A stretch of DNA of 29,767 bases from Pelargonium nanum (Eukaryota > Streptophyta > Magnoliopsida > Geraniales > Geraniaceae). Below the pieces are notes generated by a model. That model was not told the origin of the DNA, ran no database searches, and saw nothing but the letters and a program-made list of their open reading frames with translations. The DNA is taken from positions 1 to 29,767 of the forward strand of contig JAYMTF010000813.1 in NCBI GenBank assembly GCA_036897485.1, written 5' to 3'. Both the position numbers and the translations under genes were made by a program. Positions 1 to 10,800 of the stretch are shown here, one piece after another (within the stretch, counting starts at the first letter, position 1; the number at the start of each line of letters is the position of its first letter).

Positions 1-311
1 AATTTTGAGGTTGTAAGAAATAGTTTATTGCTGGAATTGAGGAATGCTTGATTTTTGAAGTGATGAAAGTTTTAAGATTGTATTATGAATGGTGTATTCC
101 AGAAATGAAGTTCTGTGAGCTTTCTCTTCTGCTATTTAATGATGATTATTGTGTTTGTTTGATGTTCATTTGTTCATGCACGATTCAATGAATGACTTGT
201 GTTTTGGTTAGTTTATGAGAATTTTATTTTTTTTCTTCTACATATACTCTTGCATTAGAAAATCTTGCTTTTTGTTTTGTTACCCGTGCATCGCACGGGT
301 TTGTTGACTAG
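1..311 (+). mobile_element. Helitron, 3' terminal part (extends left of the window)
   Basis: The sequence shows a hairpin at 282-300, with stem ACCCGTGC (282-289), a 3-base loop and GCACGGGT (293-300). It is followed 7 bases later by CTAG (308-311) and then a T. Helitrons end in CTRR preceded by a hairpin about 11 bases from the end and insert between A and T, so this fits their 3' terminus. No 5' TC end can be placed, so the element starts outside the window or its start is unrecognisable. Bases 1-280 are T-rich and show no Rep/helicase coding sequence, so this is either a non-autonomous copy or only the tail of a longer one. Confidence 0.6.
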
Positions 312-2150
312 TTGATATAAAACCTTAAAATAAATAACAAATTTTATACATCAATGGGCTCAATTGATACGCTAGCAAGTTCGGTTGTTATTGTATTGTT
401 GGGTTTTTGGTGAGACTGCATTTTTAGATAGTATTTATGCAAGAGGACGATGTTTCATGTGTGCGTTATTGTGCGTCTTTTTAGTTATTTTAACTTGTTT
501 GTTCTAATTTAGACTTCTTTCTTCAATTTGACGAGTGTTTTCTCTACTATTTTTTTTGTTTTTTTCTTCATATATACCTTTCATATTACTAGGTCTCTAC
601 GGAGAGACTTTTGCGATGTACCCGGCTGACATAAGATCTCATTATGCATTGTTGATAACGACGTTTTTGTATTGTGCATGTTTTTTTAATATCAAACCAG
701 GATTGACTCGCATGAGTTTTTCATTTGTTTCGACTGAGTACTGTTTCAGTGTTGTATTCTAGGATGGACATTGTTTCTTTTATTTTCATCCTCAGGATTA
801 TATTGTATAACCATAAGAGCCCTGCAATCTTGTTAAATCATCTCCTCTTAGTTTCACTTCATCACTGTTTTATAGTATCTCTATTTTCTCATTTGATTGT
901 TGGTTAACTATTGTCACTTCTTGGTAGTTTTTTTTGGTTAATGCTTATTTATTTGCAAAAGCCTGAATTTTTGTTTGATGAATTGAGTTCTGTTGTATGT
1001 CATCATTACCTGAGGTACTCTAAACAAACATGCGATATTTTTTTGGACGAAATCGATGACTTTTTTGTAAAATAGTCAATGTTGACTAAAAAGAATTCTT
1101 AACGTTGGTGGATATTACAAAGGGTTTGAAGATGTATATTCTCCATTGTTCAAATGGGCATGAGATGACGCATCAGATGATAACTCATTGTGAATCGGTG
1201 GCTTACAACCTTGGTATGTGAGCATGTCCATGGCATGCACCGTACTTTTGGACAAATTCTATCATGTATGTTCGGATGGCGGGCTAATAAACCTCGCTTT
1301 GTGGTACATTCTTAGCCAATATACATGTCTCCATGTGATTACCACAGAGACCTGCATGGTTTTTTATTTTATTTTTTATGATGTGTTGTGTGCGTTGAGT
1401 TGTTACACATTTTAAGTGTAGTTTCATGTCTCCTTATTTGTTTAGTTGTTGACCCCGTCAGACATTGTGTATGATGTGGATATGCCCTTATTATTTGTGC
1501 TTCATTTATGTCATTTAATTGTTTGTCGTGTAGTATAATGGATTATCTCATTCATTCGTGTTCAATCTTCATCTAATATCAAATATGTGATTGATGATGC
1601 TCGATTGCTCGGTATGTCCAAGCGCTCTACATCTACTATTCGTGCACGTCCCTAGACAATCATTACTTTTGATCTAGCTAGTGTATTTACTTGGACATGC
1701 TCTTCCCATAGTATTTATTATATGAGAAAATCAGTTAAGTCCCTTCCTGATATCGTGGCATTTTGTCATGATCACAAAAAGGCTAGCCGTATTGCGTTTT
1801 GTGTCGCGCAAGTCTAACACGTGGTGCTCAACTCTTTGTTACTTAACTAGTATACCCGTAAGTCTTTCAGTCCGCGATGAATAATGTTTTCTCCTCGTTC
1901 TCTCTCGATCATACGCAAAATGTGTATAGTTCACAATACTCGTAAGCAATTTTTTCTAGAATCAGATTGAGGAATGGACCAAAAACAATTAAAATAATCT
2001 GGTCCAAACATTTGGTTGAACCTGAAAATGGGTTAATTACAAAATTGGAAAGTGAAGTTAGTTGACAAACCGATGAGCTGAAGGGGAAGAGCCGGCGCGG
2101 AATTGAAAGAGGGGACAAAACCTTCTAGAAAGAAGGCAAAGGAAATAAAA
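312..2150. other. Intergenic, T-rich, no gene recognised
   Basis: Only short open frames of 60-75 codons occur here (for example around 535-907 and 1218-1415). They are rich in F, L and Y, as expected from T-rich DNA, and match no family I know. No TIR, LTR or SINE signature stands out. The last part, from about 2,050, leads into the promoter of the J-domain gene. Confidence 0.5.
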
Positions 2151-2224
2151 ATCCAATGTGCCACAGACAACCACACCTCCACCTGAATCACACTCACACG
2201 GTTTTTTCTTTAGCTTCAAGAAAG

Positions 2225-2257
2225 TGGGCCCCACCTCTCCCCCTACCCCCTATTTAT
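2225..2257 (+). promoter_or_regulatory. Likely core promoter of the J-domain gene
   Basis: A TGGGCCCCAC motif (2225-2234, containing the TGGGCC site II core) lies about 20 bases upstream of a TATTTAT stretch (2251-2257). That stretch is about 100 bases upstream of the ATG at 2353 and is followed by a CT-rich leader, common in plant 5' UTRs. The start of transcription is inferred, near 2285. Confidence 0.4.
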
Positions 2258-2352
2258 TTCCCCATTTCTCTCTCCTACCCTCCACCACACTTCTCATCTC
2301 CTATTTCAAATTCCCATTCTGCCCCTCTCTCTCTCTTTCTCTTCCATTTTCG

Positions 2353-2808
2353 ATGTCCCAATTTCTTGCCCTCCCTTCTTCTCGCAGCGCCGTCTGTTCT
2401 TCGATCCCCGCGAATATGCGCCGATTCTCTGTACGAGCAGGCGCCGCCTGCCAGTCCCCTTCTTTCGCCGCCGAGCAACTCGACTTTCGCCGGCCTCCGG
2501 CGAGCCTCTACGAGGTCCTCCGGGTCAAGCACACCGCGTCTCCGACCGAGATCAAGACCGCCTACCGGAGCCTCGCGAAGATGTACCACCCCGACGCGGT
2601 GGAGTCCGACGGCCGCGACTTCATCGAGATTCACAACGCCTACGCCACGCTCTCCGATCCGGCGGCGCGCGCGCTCTACGATTTGTCGATGGGCGGCGGT
2701 TCTTTTATGCCCGGCGGTATTGACGCCGGGAGCTACCGGAGGAGGCCGTCTGGAAATAGAACCGGGTTTTACCCGACCCGGAGATGGGAGACGGATCAAT
2801 GCTGGTAG
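2353..2808 (+). CDS. Chloroplast-type small J-domain protein (DnaJ 11 / AtJ11-like)
   Basis: An intronless gene encodes 151 residues. The J domain spans about residues 50-115 (SLYEVLRV ... ALYDLS), with the diagnostic HPD at 79-81, which stimulates Hsp70 ATPase activity. Residues 1-35 are rich in S, A and R and lack acidic residues, like a plastid transit peptide. Length and layout match the Arabidopsis J11 group (about 160 residues; short transit peptide, J domain, short basic tail). It probably acts as a co-chaperone of stromal Hsp70; plastid location is inferred. The start at 2353 is the first ATG in this frame; the frame stays open upstream to 2158 but without an ATG, through the presumed promoter and leader. 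The coding part is GC-rich against AT-rich surroundings, which often happens in this intronless family. The tail ends in Trp 151, with no zinc finger or C-terminal substrate domain. Confidence 0.88.
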   Translation: MSQFLALPSSRSAVCSSIPANMRRFSVRAGAACQSPSFAAEQLDFRRPPASLYEVLRVKHTASPTEIKTAYRSLAKMYHPDAVESDGRDFIEIHNAYATLSDPAARALYDLSMGGGSFMPGGIDAGSYRRRPSGNRTGFYPTRRWETDQCW

Positions 2809-3301
2809 GGCTCATTTTTTTGGGGGTTTTCTTTTTTAGGTTTTTAGATGTTAGATGAAATTGTGAACATGTCACGTAGGTGGCAATGTCGGCAGCAATA
2901 TCTGTAAATTTTACCACAAAAATGAAAAAGAAACTGAGTAAATATTCATTTCAGATATCCCAATTTGTTTGGCCTAAGAAAAATTGACAATGGTAATGGT
3001 ATTTTCAGTTCAGGAACTCAATGAAAATGCTGTCCCAATAGAAAGAAGTGTTCTTGAAAAGCTAAGTAAGATTATTTTGCATGGTTTTAGATAAAAGGAT
3101 CTGGTAATCTGTCAATGTTTGAGGCAAGTCTTGCGTTTGGCATAAACTAAAGCATTCCAGTGATATTTGTAGGCTAGCTTTGTTATAAAGCAAAATTAGT
3201 AATGGGACCGATTCTAATCTCCAAATTGGACCTACACCTGCTGCTAAAACAGCTTACAAGTTCTCTACACCTCTGCAATGGTATGTATCTTTCTCGTAAA
3301 A
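2809..3301. other. 3' flank of the J-domain gene, no gene
   Basis: AT-rich DNA holding the 3' UTR of the J-domain gene. I see no ORF with family features and no clear repeat until the duplicated inverted end that begins at 3302. Confidence 0.4.
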
Positions 3302-3629
3302 AAAAAAAGTTAAATGGTTCCAAACCCCCCGCTCTTTCGTGAATTATAAAGTCGATCCTTAATTTGGATTTTTAGTCGATGGACTTCATTATTTTTTTTA
3401 ATCTAGTACTTGTAACCTGTTGTAGCCGGTAATAGCATCCACGACAGCTTTCCTGCCACGTAGACCAAAAAAAGTTAAATGGTTCCAAACCCCCAGCTCT
3501 TTCGTGAATTATAGAGTCGATCCTTAATTTGGATTTTTAGTCGATGGACTTCATTATTTTTTTTAATTTAGTACTTGTAACCTTGTAGCCGGTAATAGCA
3601 TCCACGACATCTTTCCTGCCACGTAGACC
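3302..3629 (+). repeat. Tandem duplication of the left inverted end (2 x about 164 bp)
   Basis: Copy 1 is 3302-3466 and copy 2 is 3467-3629. They differ at only a few positions (for example a 3-base difference near the TGTAACC block), so the duplication is much younger than the split between left and right ends, which are far more diverged. Confidence 0.85.
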
Positions 3630-4662
3630 ATCCATGTCACCTTTCCAGCATGACAAATGAAACAATGAGTTTTGTTTGTTGTTTAGCCTACACAAAACGA
3701 CGTCGTTTTGTGGTCTTTTTGTTGTGTTTTGGGGTTGTTATTTTCACAAATGATCTTGTTAAGGTGTCATGTTTAAATGAGGAGTAAGTTTGGTTGTGGC
3801 TGGTATGCTTTGTCGGTGATGGACCTGATGGTGGACTGTGTTTTTAACGTTAATCAGAACAACCACGGGTGGTCGCTGCAAGTTTTGACATAGAGGTCTA
3901 GACGGTTGACTCGACAACGAATTGTGGATGCGTTGTTCCTCTTTCTAGCGGTGGCTTCGACGATAACCATGGTGGAAGCGCTAGACTAAAGGGCTTGATT
4001 GGGGGACACGGAGATCTGAAGCAACTCGCCATCGGAAACACGGTTCCGTGAAAGGTCCCTTCGCCGAACAAAGGCTATCACTGGCGAAGTAAGCGGAAGC
4101 TAACAATGGCGACCATAATTACATAAATTAAAGGAAAAAAAAAAAGATTAGCGGACCTGAAACGAGGACGCACGACTACCAGAGTCGCGATGTTGTCACT
4201 GGTGGAGACAACGAAGATTGACGACACATTTCCTCGGAGAAAGTTGGTTGGCTTTCTCCTTGATGGGTTTGAACGACAGTGATGGCAGAAAACGACAAAA
4301 GGAATGGAATGAGGAATATGAACGTGTCACAGACTTGAGCGACAGTGGTAGAGTCATGAATTAAAAAGATCGGGAGAAGCTGCTTTAGAGAGAAGAGATG
4401 ATGGCTTCAACAACTATTCGGATATGGAAGTTGTGGGTCGTGTCCTCTTGCATCGCCGACATACCAAAACGGCGTCGTTTCATATGCCATGGTGGAGAGT
4501 GAAGGGTGGCGTGGGTGGTCTATGTTGCATGCCAATATGACGTGATGGTTTTTACTGACTATAGCAGGTTACATGTACTAAATTAAAAATAAAAATTCAA
4601 AAATCAGCACAACTAAAAATTTAGATTATGGGCCAATTCTATAATCCATAAAAGTCCAAACA
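3302..4662. mobile_element. Non-autonomous TIR DNA transposon (about 1.36 kb), Mutator-like in style
   Basis: The left end carries a unit of about 164 bp twice in tandem (3302-3466 and 3467-3629). The right end (4517-4662) is the reverse complement of the same unit, diverged but alignable over most of its length; shared blocks include ..CTAGTACTTGTAACCTG.. and ..CACGTAGACC. Long inverted ends around a filler without a transposase fit a MULE-like non-autonomous element. Just inside the ends are matched motifs: a palindrome at 3691-3712 and a related AAAACGGCGTCGTTT at 4466-4480. The filler (3,830-4,450) is richer in CpG and gene-like in composition, so it could be captured host DNA, but I recognise no protein. 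No target duplication could be confirmed, so both outer borders are approximate. The superfamily is inferred from end length only. Confidence 0.6.
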
Positions 4663-4664
4663 GT

Positions 4665-4889
4665 CTAATAGCACAAATGATGATACTGTTTTGTTGTGCG
4701 AACAACAGCAGCCATTTGTTTATTCAATGTTTTGTCTAGTATTTGATTTGTATGATGTTGAAGAAACTTGTCATGTTTTGCATTCTCTTCTTGGATAGGA
4801 GCCCACAGAGAATCATTATTAGCCTTGACAACCACGCCTTGCCCAAGGGAATGTCTCATTCCATTATATGTACTTTCGATATTGACCAA
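4665..4889 (-). other. Short open frame on the minus strand, doubtful
   Basis: An open frame of 74 codons lies on the minus strand. Its predicted peptide is polar and looks protein-like in composition (for example PIQEENAKHDKFLQHH, then LNKQMAAVVRTTKQ), unlike the F- and L-rich frames nearby. I do not recognise the family. It may be a relic exon of a decayed gene or chance. It abuts the right end of the transposon, which would truncate any larger gene here. Confidence 0.2.
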
Positions 4890-5325
4890 AAATCATGATA
4901 TATTGAAGCGTACGATTAGGCCTTTGGGCTTTGACTTGATTTGTTGAGTATTACTGCTGGGCCAAGACCCCGAAATTTGGGGCTTCAATATAGGCCCAAC
5001 AATTCCTCAAGAAGATAAAACATAAAAACGAATCTCCCCATAACATGCCACGACACTCGTCATCACTCATCAGCCGTTACAACATTAAATAATAATAAAA
5101 AAGGTCCCTTTTTCCAAATTCGAGAATTAAAATTCCAGAACTCCATTCAGAAAAAAGTAAATATTTTCAAAAATAAACAGCTTTCCTCTAAAGAGAGAAA
5201 TACCCAAAACGAAACGTTCACGCATTTGCCGAGTTGAGAAAGAGATAGAGATAAAGAGAGAGAATCAGATACAGCGATTCACTCAGTCACATTACACATT
5301 TACACTACACCAAGCCAAATCCAAT

Positions 5326-5355
5326 TTCTTCTTCTTCTTCTTCTTCTTCTTCTTC
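5326..5355 (+). repeat. (TTC)10 microsatellite in the 5' leader of the microprotein gene
   Basis: Ten perfect TTC triplets lie 35 bases upstream of the ATG. Pyrimidine triplet runs are common in plant 5' UTRs and are length-variable. Confidence 0.9.
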
Positions 5356-5389
5356 AAGACACAGAGATCGGAGCATATAGAGAGAGAAG

Positions 5390-5524
5390 ATGTGCTGTTG
5401 TTGCGGGAGCAGGATGTGCATGTTTCTGCTATGCGTGGTGTTGGTGGTGATTGTAATCGGGATGCTCTTCGGCTTCGGCGTCTTCAAAGACGCTTTTCAC
5501 AAGGCCAAGGACTCTATATCGTGA
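5390..5524 (+). CDS. 44-residue Cys-rich membrane microprotein
   Basis: This short gene encodes 44 residues. Residues 1-10 hold a CCCC cluster at 2-5 and a further Cys at 10, a typical setting for S-acylation. Residues 11-32 form one hydrophobic segment (MFLLCVVLVVIVIGMLFGFG), long enough to cross a membrane. Residues 33-44 are a short charged tail (KDAFHKAKDS). The case for a real gene rests on three things: the protein-like three-part layout, an upstream stretch of about 160 bases (5,225-5,389) with no ATG and a typical purine- or pyrimidine-rich leader, and a likely poly(A) region downstream (AATATAAAATTC near 5610). I recall short plant transmembrane proteins of this style but cannot name a characterised one. 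Function unknown; it probably sits in the plasma membrane or an endomembrane. Confidence 0.6.
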   Translation: MCCCCGSRMCMFLLCVVLVVIVIGMLFGFGVFKDAFHKAKDSIS

Positions 5525-5935
5525 TGACCCATGCTTCGTCTTTCTAGGTTTTCTTTTCTGGAGATTCTAATTTCTGGGGACTTTATTGCATTTGTAATTT
5601 GCTTCTCAAATATAAAATTCATGTCTGTTCATTTACATCTGCTTGCTTTGTTGTTATCAAGTTTGTAGAACAATCTCTCCAGTTTTTTTTTCTTTTCTTA
5701 TATGATACTCTGCTAAGCTACCATTTCAGATAGGAATCAATCAGATTTTTATTTATTTATTGTTGTTGTTATTTTATATCTTCATCCATGCTGTGGATTA
5801 TGCATAACCAAAATTGGGGCAAAATGTTAGAGAAATTATTTGTTAATTTTAAAAAATCAAAAGTGAAGTTTAGGAACATGTTACAATTTGGTACCAAATT
5901 TGATTCATGTGACACATGAGTTTTCTTACTGTATA
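5525..5935. other. 3' flank of the microprotein gene, no gene
   Basis: T- and A-rich sequence containing the presumed 3' UTR of the microprotein. A motif near 5,878-5,905 resembles part of the arms of the inverted-repeat element that follows, so that element may begin a little earlier than I placed it. Confidence 0.35.
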
Positions 5936-6343
5936 AAATGTTTCAATTTATTTCCTAAGTATTCAAATTTGTTATAATGTAGTCCATTTTGTCATTTTGC
6001 CGTTAACTAGTTTTGACGTGAAAAAATTATTATTTTTATATATTTAAACTACATTTTACATCCTCGAAGAGATTGTTTTACGATAATTTTGTTCCCGTCT
6101 ACCTTATTGCAAAATGCAGATTCTGTGCAGGTGTTTTATTTATATTTTATTTTGGCTAATTTTTCCATTTAATGTAAAACTGTGTAGTGACTGATGAGAT
6201 CATGTCCAACATCAACAACAAGTATTTTAACCAAATATATATTTGGATATCTAAACATATTCCACGGTATTACTAGTTAACGAAAAACAATAGAATTGAC
6301 CCCGGAACAAATTTGGATACTAATGAACCAAATTGTAACATTT
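5936..6343. mobile_element. Small inverted-repeat element (MITE-like, about 0.4 kb)
   Basis: The left arm (5936-6020) and the right arm (6263-6343) are reverse complements of each other with moderate divergence. Shared blocks are AATGTT(A/T)CAATTT, ATCCAAATTTGTT/ATTCAAATTTGTT and CGTTAACTAGT. The loop of about 240 bp holds no ORF. This is the layout of a non-autonomous TIR element. Terminal bases and target duplication could not be set, so no superfamily is given. Confidence 0.5.
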
Positions 6344-6689
6344 CAATGAACATACATGCCACGGTAAGAGATTCAATGTTGAAATTATCGAAGTTCGAGA
6401 GTAATTCAACCATACCCGAGTCCCTTGAGAGCAAGAGTATGCTTTTCACGCTTCCAAGTAATTTGGCAGATTAGAGAATAAATATTCTAATAATTAAAGT
6501 ACGAAAAGTTAAAACGTCATTTCAAAATTTAAAAATAAACATAATATGAAAAATCACTCACTTTATTCATAGAATTATGTAGCATGCATGATCAATAACT
6601 TGATAATTGACACACTTCGTATCTTTAAAGACATCAAAGTTAAGCCAACATTAAAGAGAGCAAAACTATGATGGGTATCCTCATATGAA
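6344..6689. other. AT-rich intergenic, nothing recognised
   Basis: No coding sequence, repeat with clear ends, or regulatory signature seen. Confidence 0.35.
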
Positions 6690-7330
6690 GTTTGTTTATC
6701 CACTTCCACACCTAACCATGACTTCCACCATTATCCACACCCTATTCTTGACTTCCACCATCACCCACACTCCTCATCATGGCTTTCACCATCACTGCAC
6801 TCCTTGGGGCATCGACATAGGCCTCGACACACAAGAGATGTACGGGAACTGTCAGACTTGCCCAGTGCACCCGAAAGTCAGAACTTCAAGCCACTTAGGT
6901 GGACCCCACTTCTTCACTATTGGCCAATCATACGTTGATACGTTGAACAAGTTTGGAGCAAGTATATATACCTTCTCTTAATAAGAGGAAAAAGATTTTC
7001 ATTCTCTCATTTACACACTCTCTCTCTATTTTTAGCTTTCTCTCTCTAAAATGCTTTCAAGAGCTTCATGTATTCCGACCGAAATCTCATTTTCACGCCT
7101 AAGGCGGAGTCTCAAAAACACCATTGGTACATTGTTCTTTGGTGTGTATGTCATCGTAGGTCACAGGTCCGACGGACAACGCCGGTGAACCTTGACATTG
7201 GACGTCAACATCGGATAAGAGAAACTTGATATTTAGAGAATTTCGCACTTGAGAAAATTCATGAACACGTGGACACGACAACAACGTCCCATTGTGTTTG
7301 CTTTGACCCAAGTAAAGTAGACACATCAAT
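6690..7330 (+). mobile_element. LTR-like fossil fragment (possibly Ty3/gypsy), degraded
   Basis: A TATATATA box (6962-6969) is followed by a CT-rich leader (7,000-7,050) and then a segment around 7,070-7,170 whose style recalls the R/U5 part of plant Ty3/gypsy LTRs. Before the TATA is a short CCACCAT-type internal repeat (6,720-6,800). No gag or pol domain is visible, no second LTR was found, and ends are not definable, so this looks like a solo or partial LTR, old and degraded. The family assignment is a weak inference from layout. Confidence 0.3.
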
Positions 7331-7801
7331 ATGTTTTAACATATAAGTGACGGATAGATTGTACAATTAATAATTCATATTTTAAATCAGATTTGAGCAA
7401 ATTCATATGTATAAAGAGTAATATGAATACGATTTTAAATGAATTAATTTTATTCTGGAATAGATTAGTGTAAAATGAGCAAATTTGTCTGATTCAATTA
7501 TATTCATATTTATACAGATTGATTATCAGTTGATCTGATCTAAAATTGACCGGATTGAATAAAATTTTAATCCGATTAAATTTCAGTTGTCCGCGAGTCG
7601 GGATCTGAATTACCAATTATAATAGACTTATATCTCCGAGTTCCCAATTATATACTTAGGAAGGGACGAAGGGTTAGTGAAACAGTCAAAAGGTAAAAGA
7701 AGTAGAGGAGACTTAAATCTCCAAAAACACAAAGCAGGCGTCTTGTTGAGTAAGAAACAAACTGACCAAAAGCTCCACCTTCCCACAACAGACTAGAGAC
7801 G
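7331..7801 (+). promoter_or_regulatory. Upstream and leader region of DDI1
   Basis: AT-rich DNA (7,340-7,610) with degenerate ATTCATAT-type repeats, then the presumed leader of DDI1. About 130 bases before the ATG at 7802 contain no other ATG. No convincing TATA box was identified, which is usual for housekeeping genes. Confidence 0.35.
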
Positions 7802-10800
7802 ATGAAGATCACGGTCATGACCGCTGACGAGCAGATCATCTCCTTAGACGTCGATTCCAATGAAACTGTACGGTAACCCTAATTTTTCACCAATTTTTGC
7901 GCTCTCCTCTTCTGCAGAATTGCATGTTAATGTCCGTATGCTGTTGTCTTTGTTTCCGAATCTCCGCAACAGGTGGAAAACGTGAAAGCTCTGCTTGAGG
8001 TGGAGGTTAGGTTTCTGTTCTCTCTCCCTCTTAAATTGTTTCTGCTCTCAAAATGTGGGAGATGGGAAATTTTGATTTTTTTTGGCTGTTAGATTTGATT
8101 TCAATAACATTAGATTTGGTAACTTCTGAGTATCATGCATTCATTGTACTGGTTGCAGTCGGGATTTTGTTTTCCAGACCAATATTTTTTAGATTGAAAG
8201 TTTGTAATTTTCTTGTGGGGTCTATGGTTTAGTGTGCTAGAGGTTATTTTGATTTATAGTTTGTGTTAACAATGTTACTTGTTTGTGTATACCCAGACAC
8301 GTGTGCCACTTCAGCAGCAGCAGTTGCTATATAATGGCAAGGAGATGAGGAATTTTGAGAAATTGAGTGCACTCGGTGTCAAGGATGAAGATTTGTTGAT
8401 GATGGTCTCGGGTGCAAGTGCTGCATCTAGGTAAGCATTAGTTTCCTATCAATTGCCTTGTTATCTTTCAATTTCAGGACATAAAAGGTACCAGGTTGTA
8501 CTTTTGGCATACGTTTGCTTTTGTAATTTGCAGTAACACTGAGATTGGGGTCCAATTTGTCTGTGTTAGTATCTACAGTCTTGACAAGTTTGGACTTTGG
8601 TTTTGATTGATTGAACATGAACTATTTTGACATAAAGTCTTGTTCTTCATGTTTGTTCATCACATGATTCACATGTTAATGTTATAGGAGGTAGAATATA
8701 GTTTACTATGATTTTTGAAACTCTTGAGTCTGAACTTTATCACTAAATAATCTTCATGAACATATATTTTTTTTTAAATTCTTCTTATCTACTTGTTGCA
8801 CTAGTGTTAGTGGGAGCTCCTGACATTATACCTCTTGTTCTCCCTCATATGTCAAGCATAATAACATATTACTCCCTCCATCTTAAAAAGAGTGTCCTCT
8901 TTCACTTTTTTCTTACATGAGTTTATGGTAGTTTGTGTTCAACTTCCTCTCATGTGGTCCCACATGACTTTATAGTAACAAACTTAAAGTGATTCTAACT
9001 AACTTATTCTAGAGATTTGTTGGTAATGCTTGTATAACCAACTTACCAAAAAGGAAAGATGGCACTCATTTTGGAACAAATTTTATTAGAGAAAGAGAAC
9101 ACTCATTTCGGAGCAGAGAGAGTGCTTCAAAGTTCAGTCTATATAAAAGGGAATGTCTTATCCATCCTTAACATTGTGTACCGATTCAGTGCCTAGCATA
9201 TATTTGAAACCTACTATGAATGACTTTCAGTTTCATGCCAACTAATGTAATGTTTCTGGGGCTTGTTGTTCCAAAACATGATATATTGCATATCGTTAAT
9301 GCTAACTATACTAATCCAAATAATCTCAGTGCACCTACCAATGATTTGAGCTTCAATCCAGATGGATCTGCTGTAAACCCTGGTGCTTTCCAGCAACATA
9401 TTCGTAGTGATTCTAATACTATGGCACAGTTGTTTCAGGTAAACTTGACGATCATAATTCCTTGTACCTAATACCTATATTTACTTCTAAGTTAAGATAT
9501 GTAGTGGGTCTATGCCTAATATAGAGTTCTGTATTTTGTATGGATTGTCATGTTCTAGAAAACCTTAAATAATCCTTTTTTACTTTGCTAATAAAAAAAT
9601 CCTTGTTTACCATGATTTCATTTTTTTACTTAATCTATTTCTTTGTTAGATAACAGGGTATGGCCTATCAATATCTAAATACTAATATGTTCTGGTATTT
9701 TGAGGTACTATTGTTCTCGAAATTGCTGTGAACTGAATTGTCATCAAATCATTATATAAGCTGGTGTTCACCAGATGACATATGTCTGTATAAGAGTTGA
9801 AATCATTTGTGTGGTTATCTTAATTTTATTCTGTATTTCTGATATTAAAGTCATCTTTGCATTTCCAGGCTGATCCTGAACTTGCACAAGCAATACTTGG
9901 TAACGATCTCAATAGACTACAGAACATTTTGCGAGCTCGGCATAGCCAAAAATCTGAATTACGACGCCAACAAGAAGAAGAGCTTGTTAGTAGTTTGCCT
10001 TTCATTTCCATGTTTATCATTTTGGTTGCTATTCTGATTCTAACATCTTGGTATACATGATATCATATTTCATTCTCTTTCAGCACGTTTATTGCTTTGA
10101 ATGCTATTCTTAATCTGATTTCCTGGTATCTATGGCATTAGATTTCCCTAATTATAATTTTTGAGGTTTTGATAAGAAACAACATTGTTTAACCTGAAAT
10201 GATGGAGCACACTTTCTTGTTCTGAAATTGGAACTTCATTGTCCTGTAGCTCATTTTAAGAAACAATTTTGTTGTCTTTATATTGGCAAGCTAATATAAC
10301 CATATTTCTTGTTTTGCAATACAGGCTCTACTCTATGCTGATCCTTTTGATGTTGAAGCACAAAAGAAAATTGAAGCTGCCATTCGCCAGGTCAGTGATT
10401 CTACTTTGTTCTACAAGGGCCACAAGCAATAATGCAAGTGAGATGGTTTCCATTTAATTTACTCTTGTATGTCTGATTCATTTTCTCTCAAAATGAATAG
10501 TGAATAGAAACCAAGACTTGGTATAATATTCTTGAAGCTGTACAGCTGTCTATTAGCTGACATGCATGCATATGCCTTAATATGTTCCTTACTATTATTT
10601 TCCTATGATTTAAAAATTAAAAAAATTGGATTATTTCATCTAAATGATTATAATTACTGTGCCGAATAATGTTAGCTGGCTCAACATTTACAAAGGTCTG
10701 TAAAGTTGCGTTTTACTTGTATGTGCTGGAAACTGTTATATGGTTATCCTTCAAAATGGTTACAGTGCTCATCTAAATTTGTATTTATATGTTCTAAATT

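Noticed and set aside
535-907. Two open frames of 60-75 codons
   Set aside because: F- and L-rich peptides from T-rich DNA, no family resemblance and no gene context.
1848-1862. ACTAGTATACCCGT, resembling a reversed Helitron end
   Set aside because: The matching half of the hairpin (GCACGGGT) is missing, so the terminator is not supported.
2158-2352. N-terminal extension of the J-domain protein
   Set aside because: The frame is open but has no ATG, crosses the presumed TATA region and leader, and would spoil the transit peptide.
2156-2839. Long open frames overlapping the J-domain gene in another frame and on the opposite strand (to 2275-2799)
   Set aside because: They are shadows caused by the GC-rich coding sequence; their peptides are Pro/Arg-rich with no family features, while the J-domain frame carries HPD.
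6685-6981. 98-codon open frame
   Set aside because: It is His/Thr/Pro-rich from a short internal repeat and runs across the TATA box of an LTR-like fragment; not a convincing gene.
9220-9471. Extended frame around DDI1 exon 4
   Set aside because: Only 9330-9438 fits the family and the splice signals; the rest is intron.
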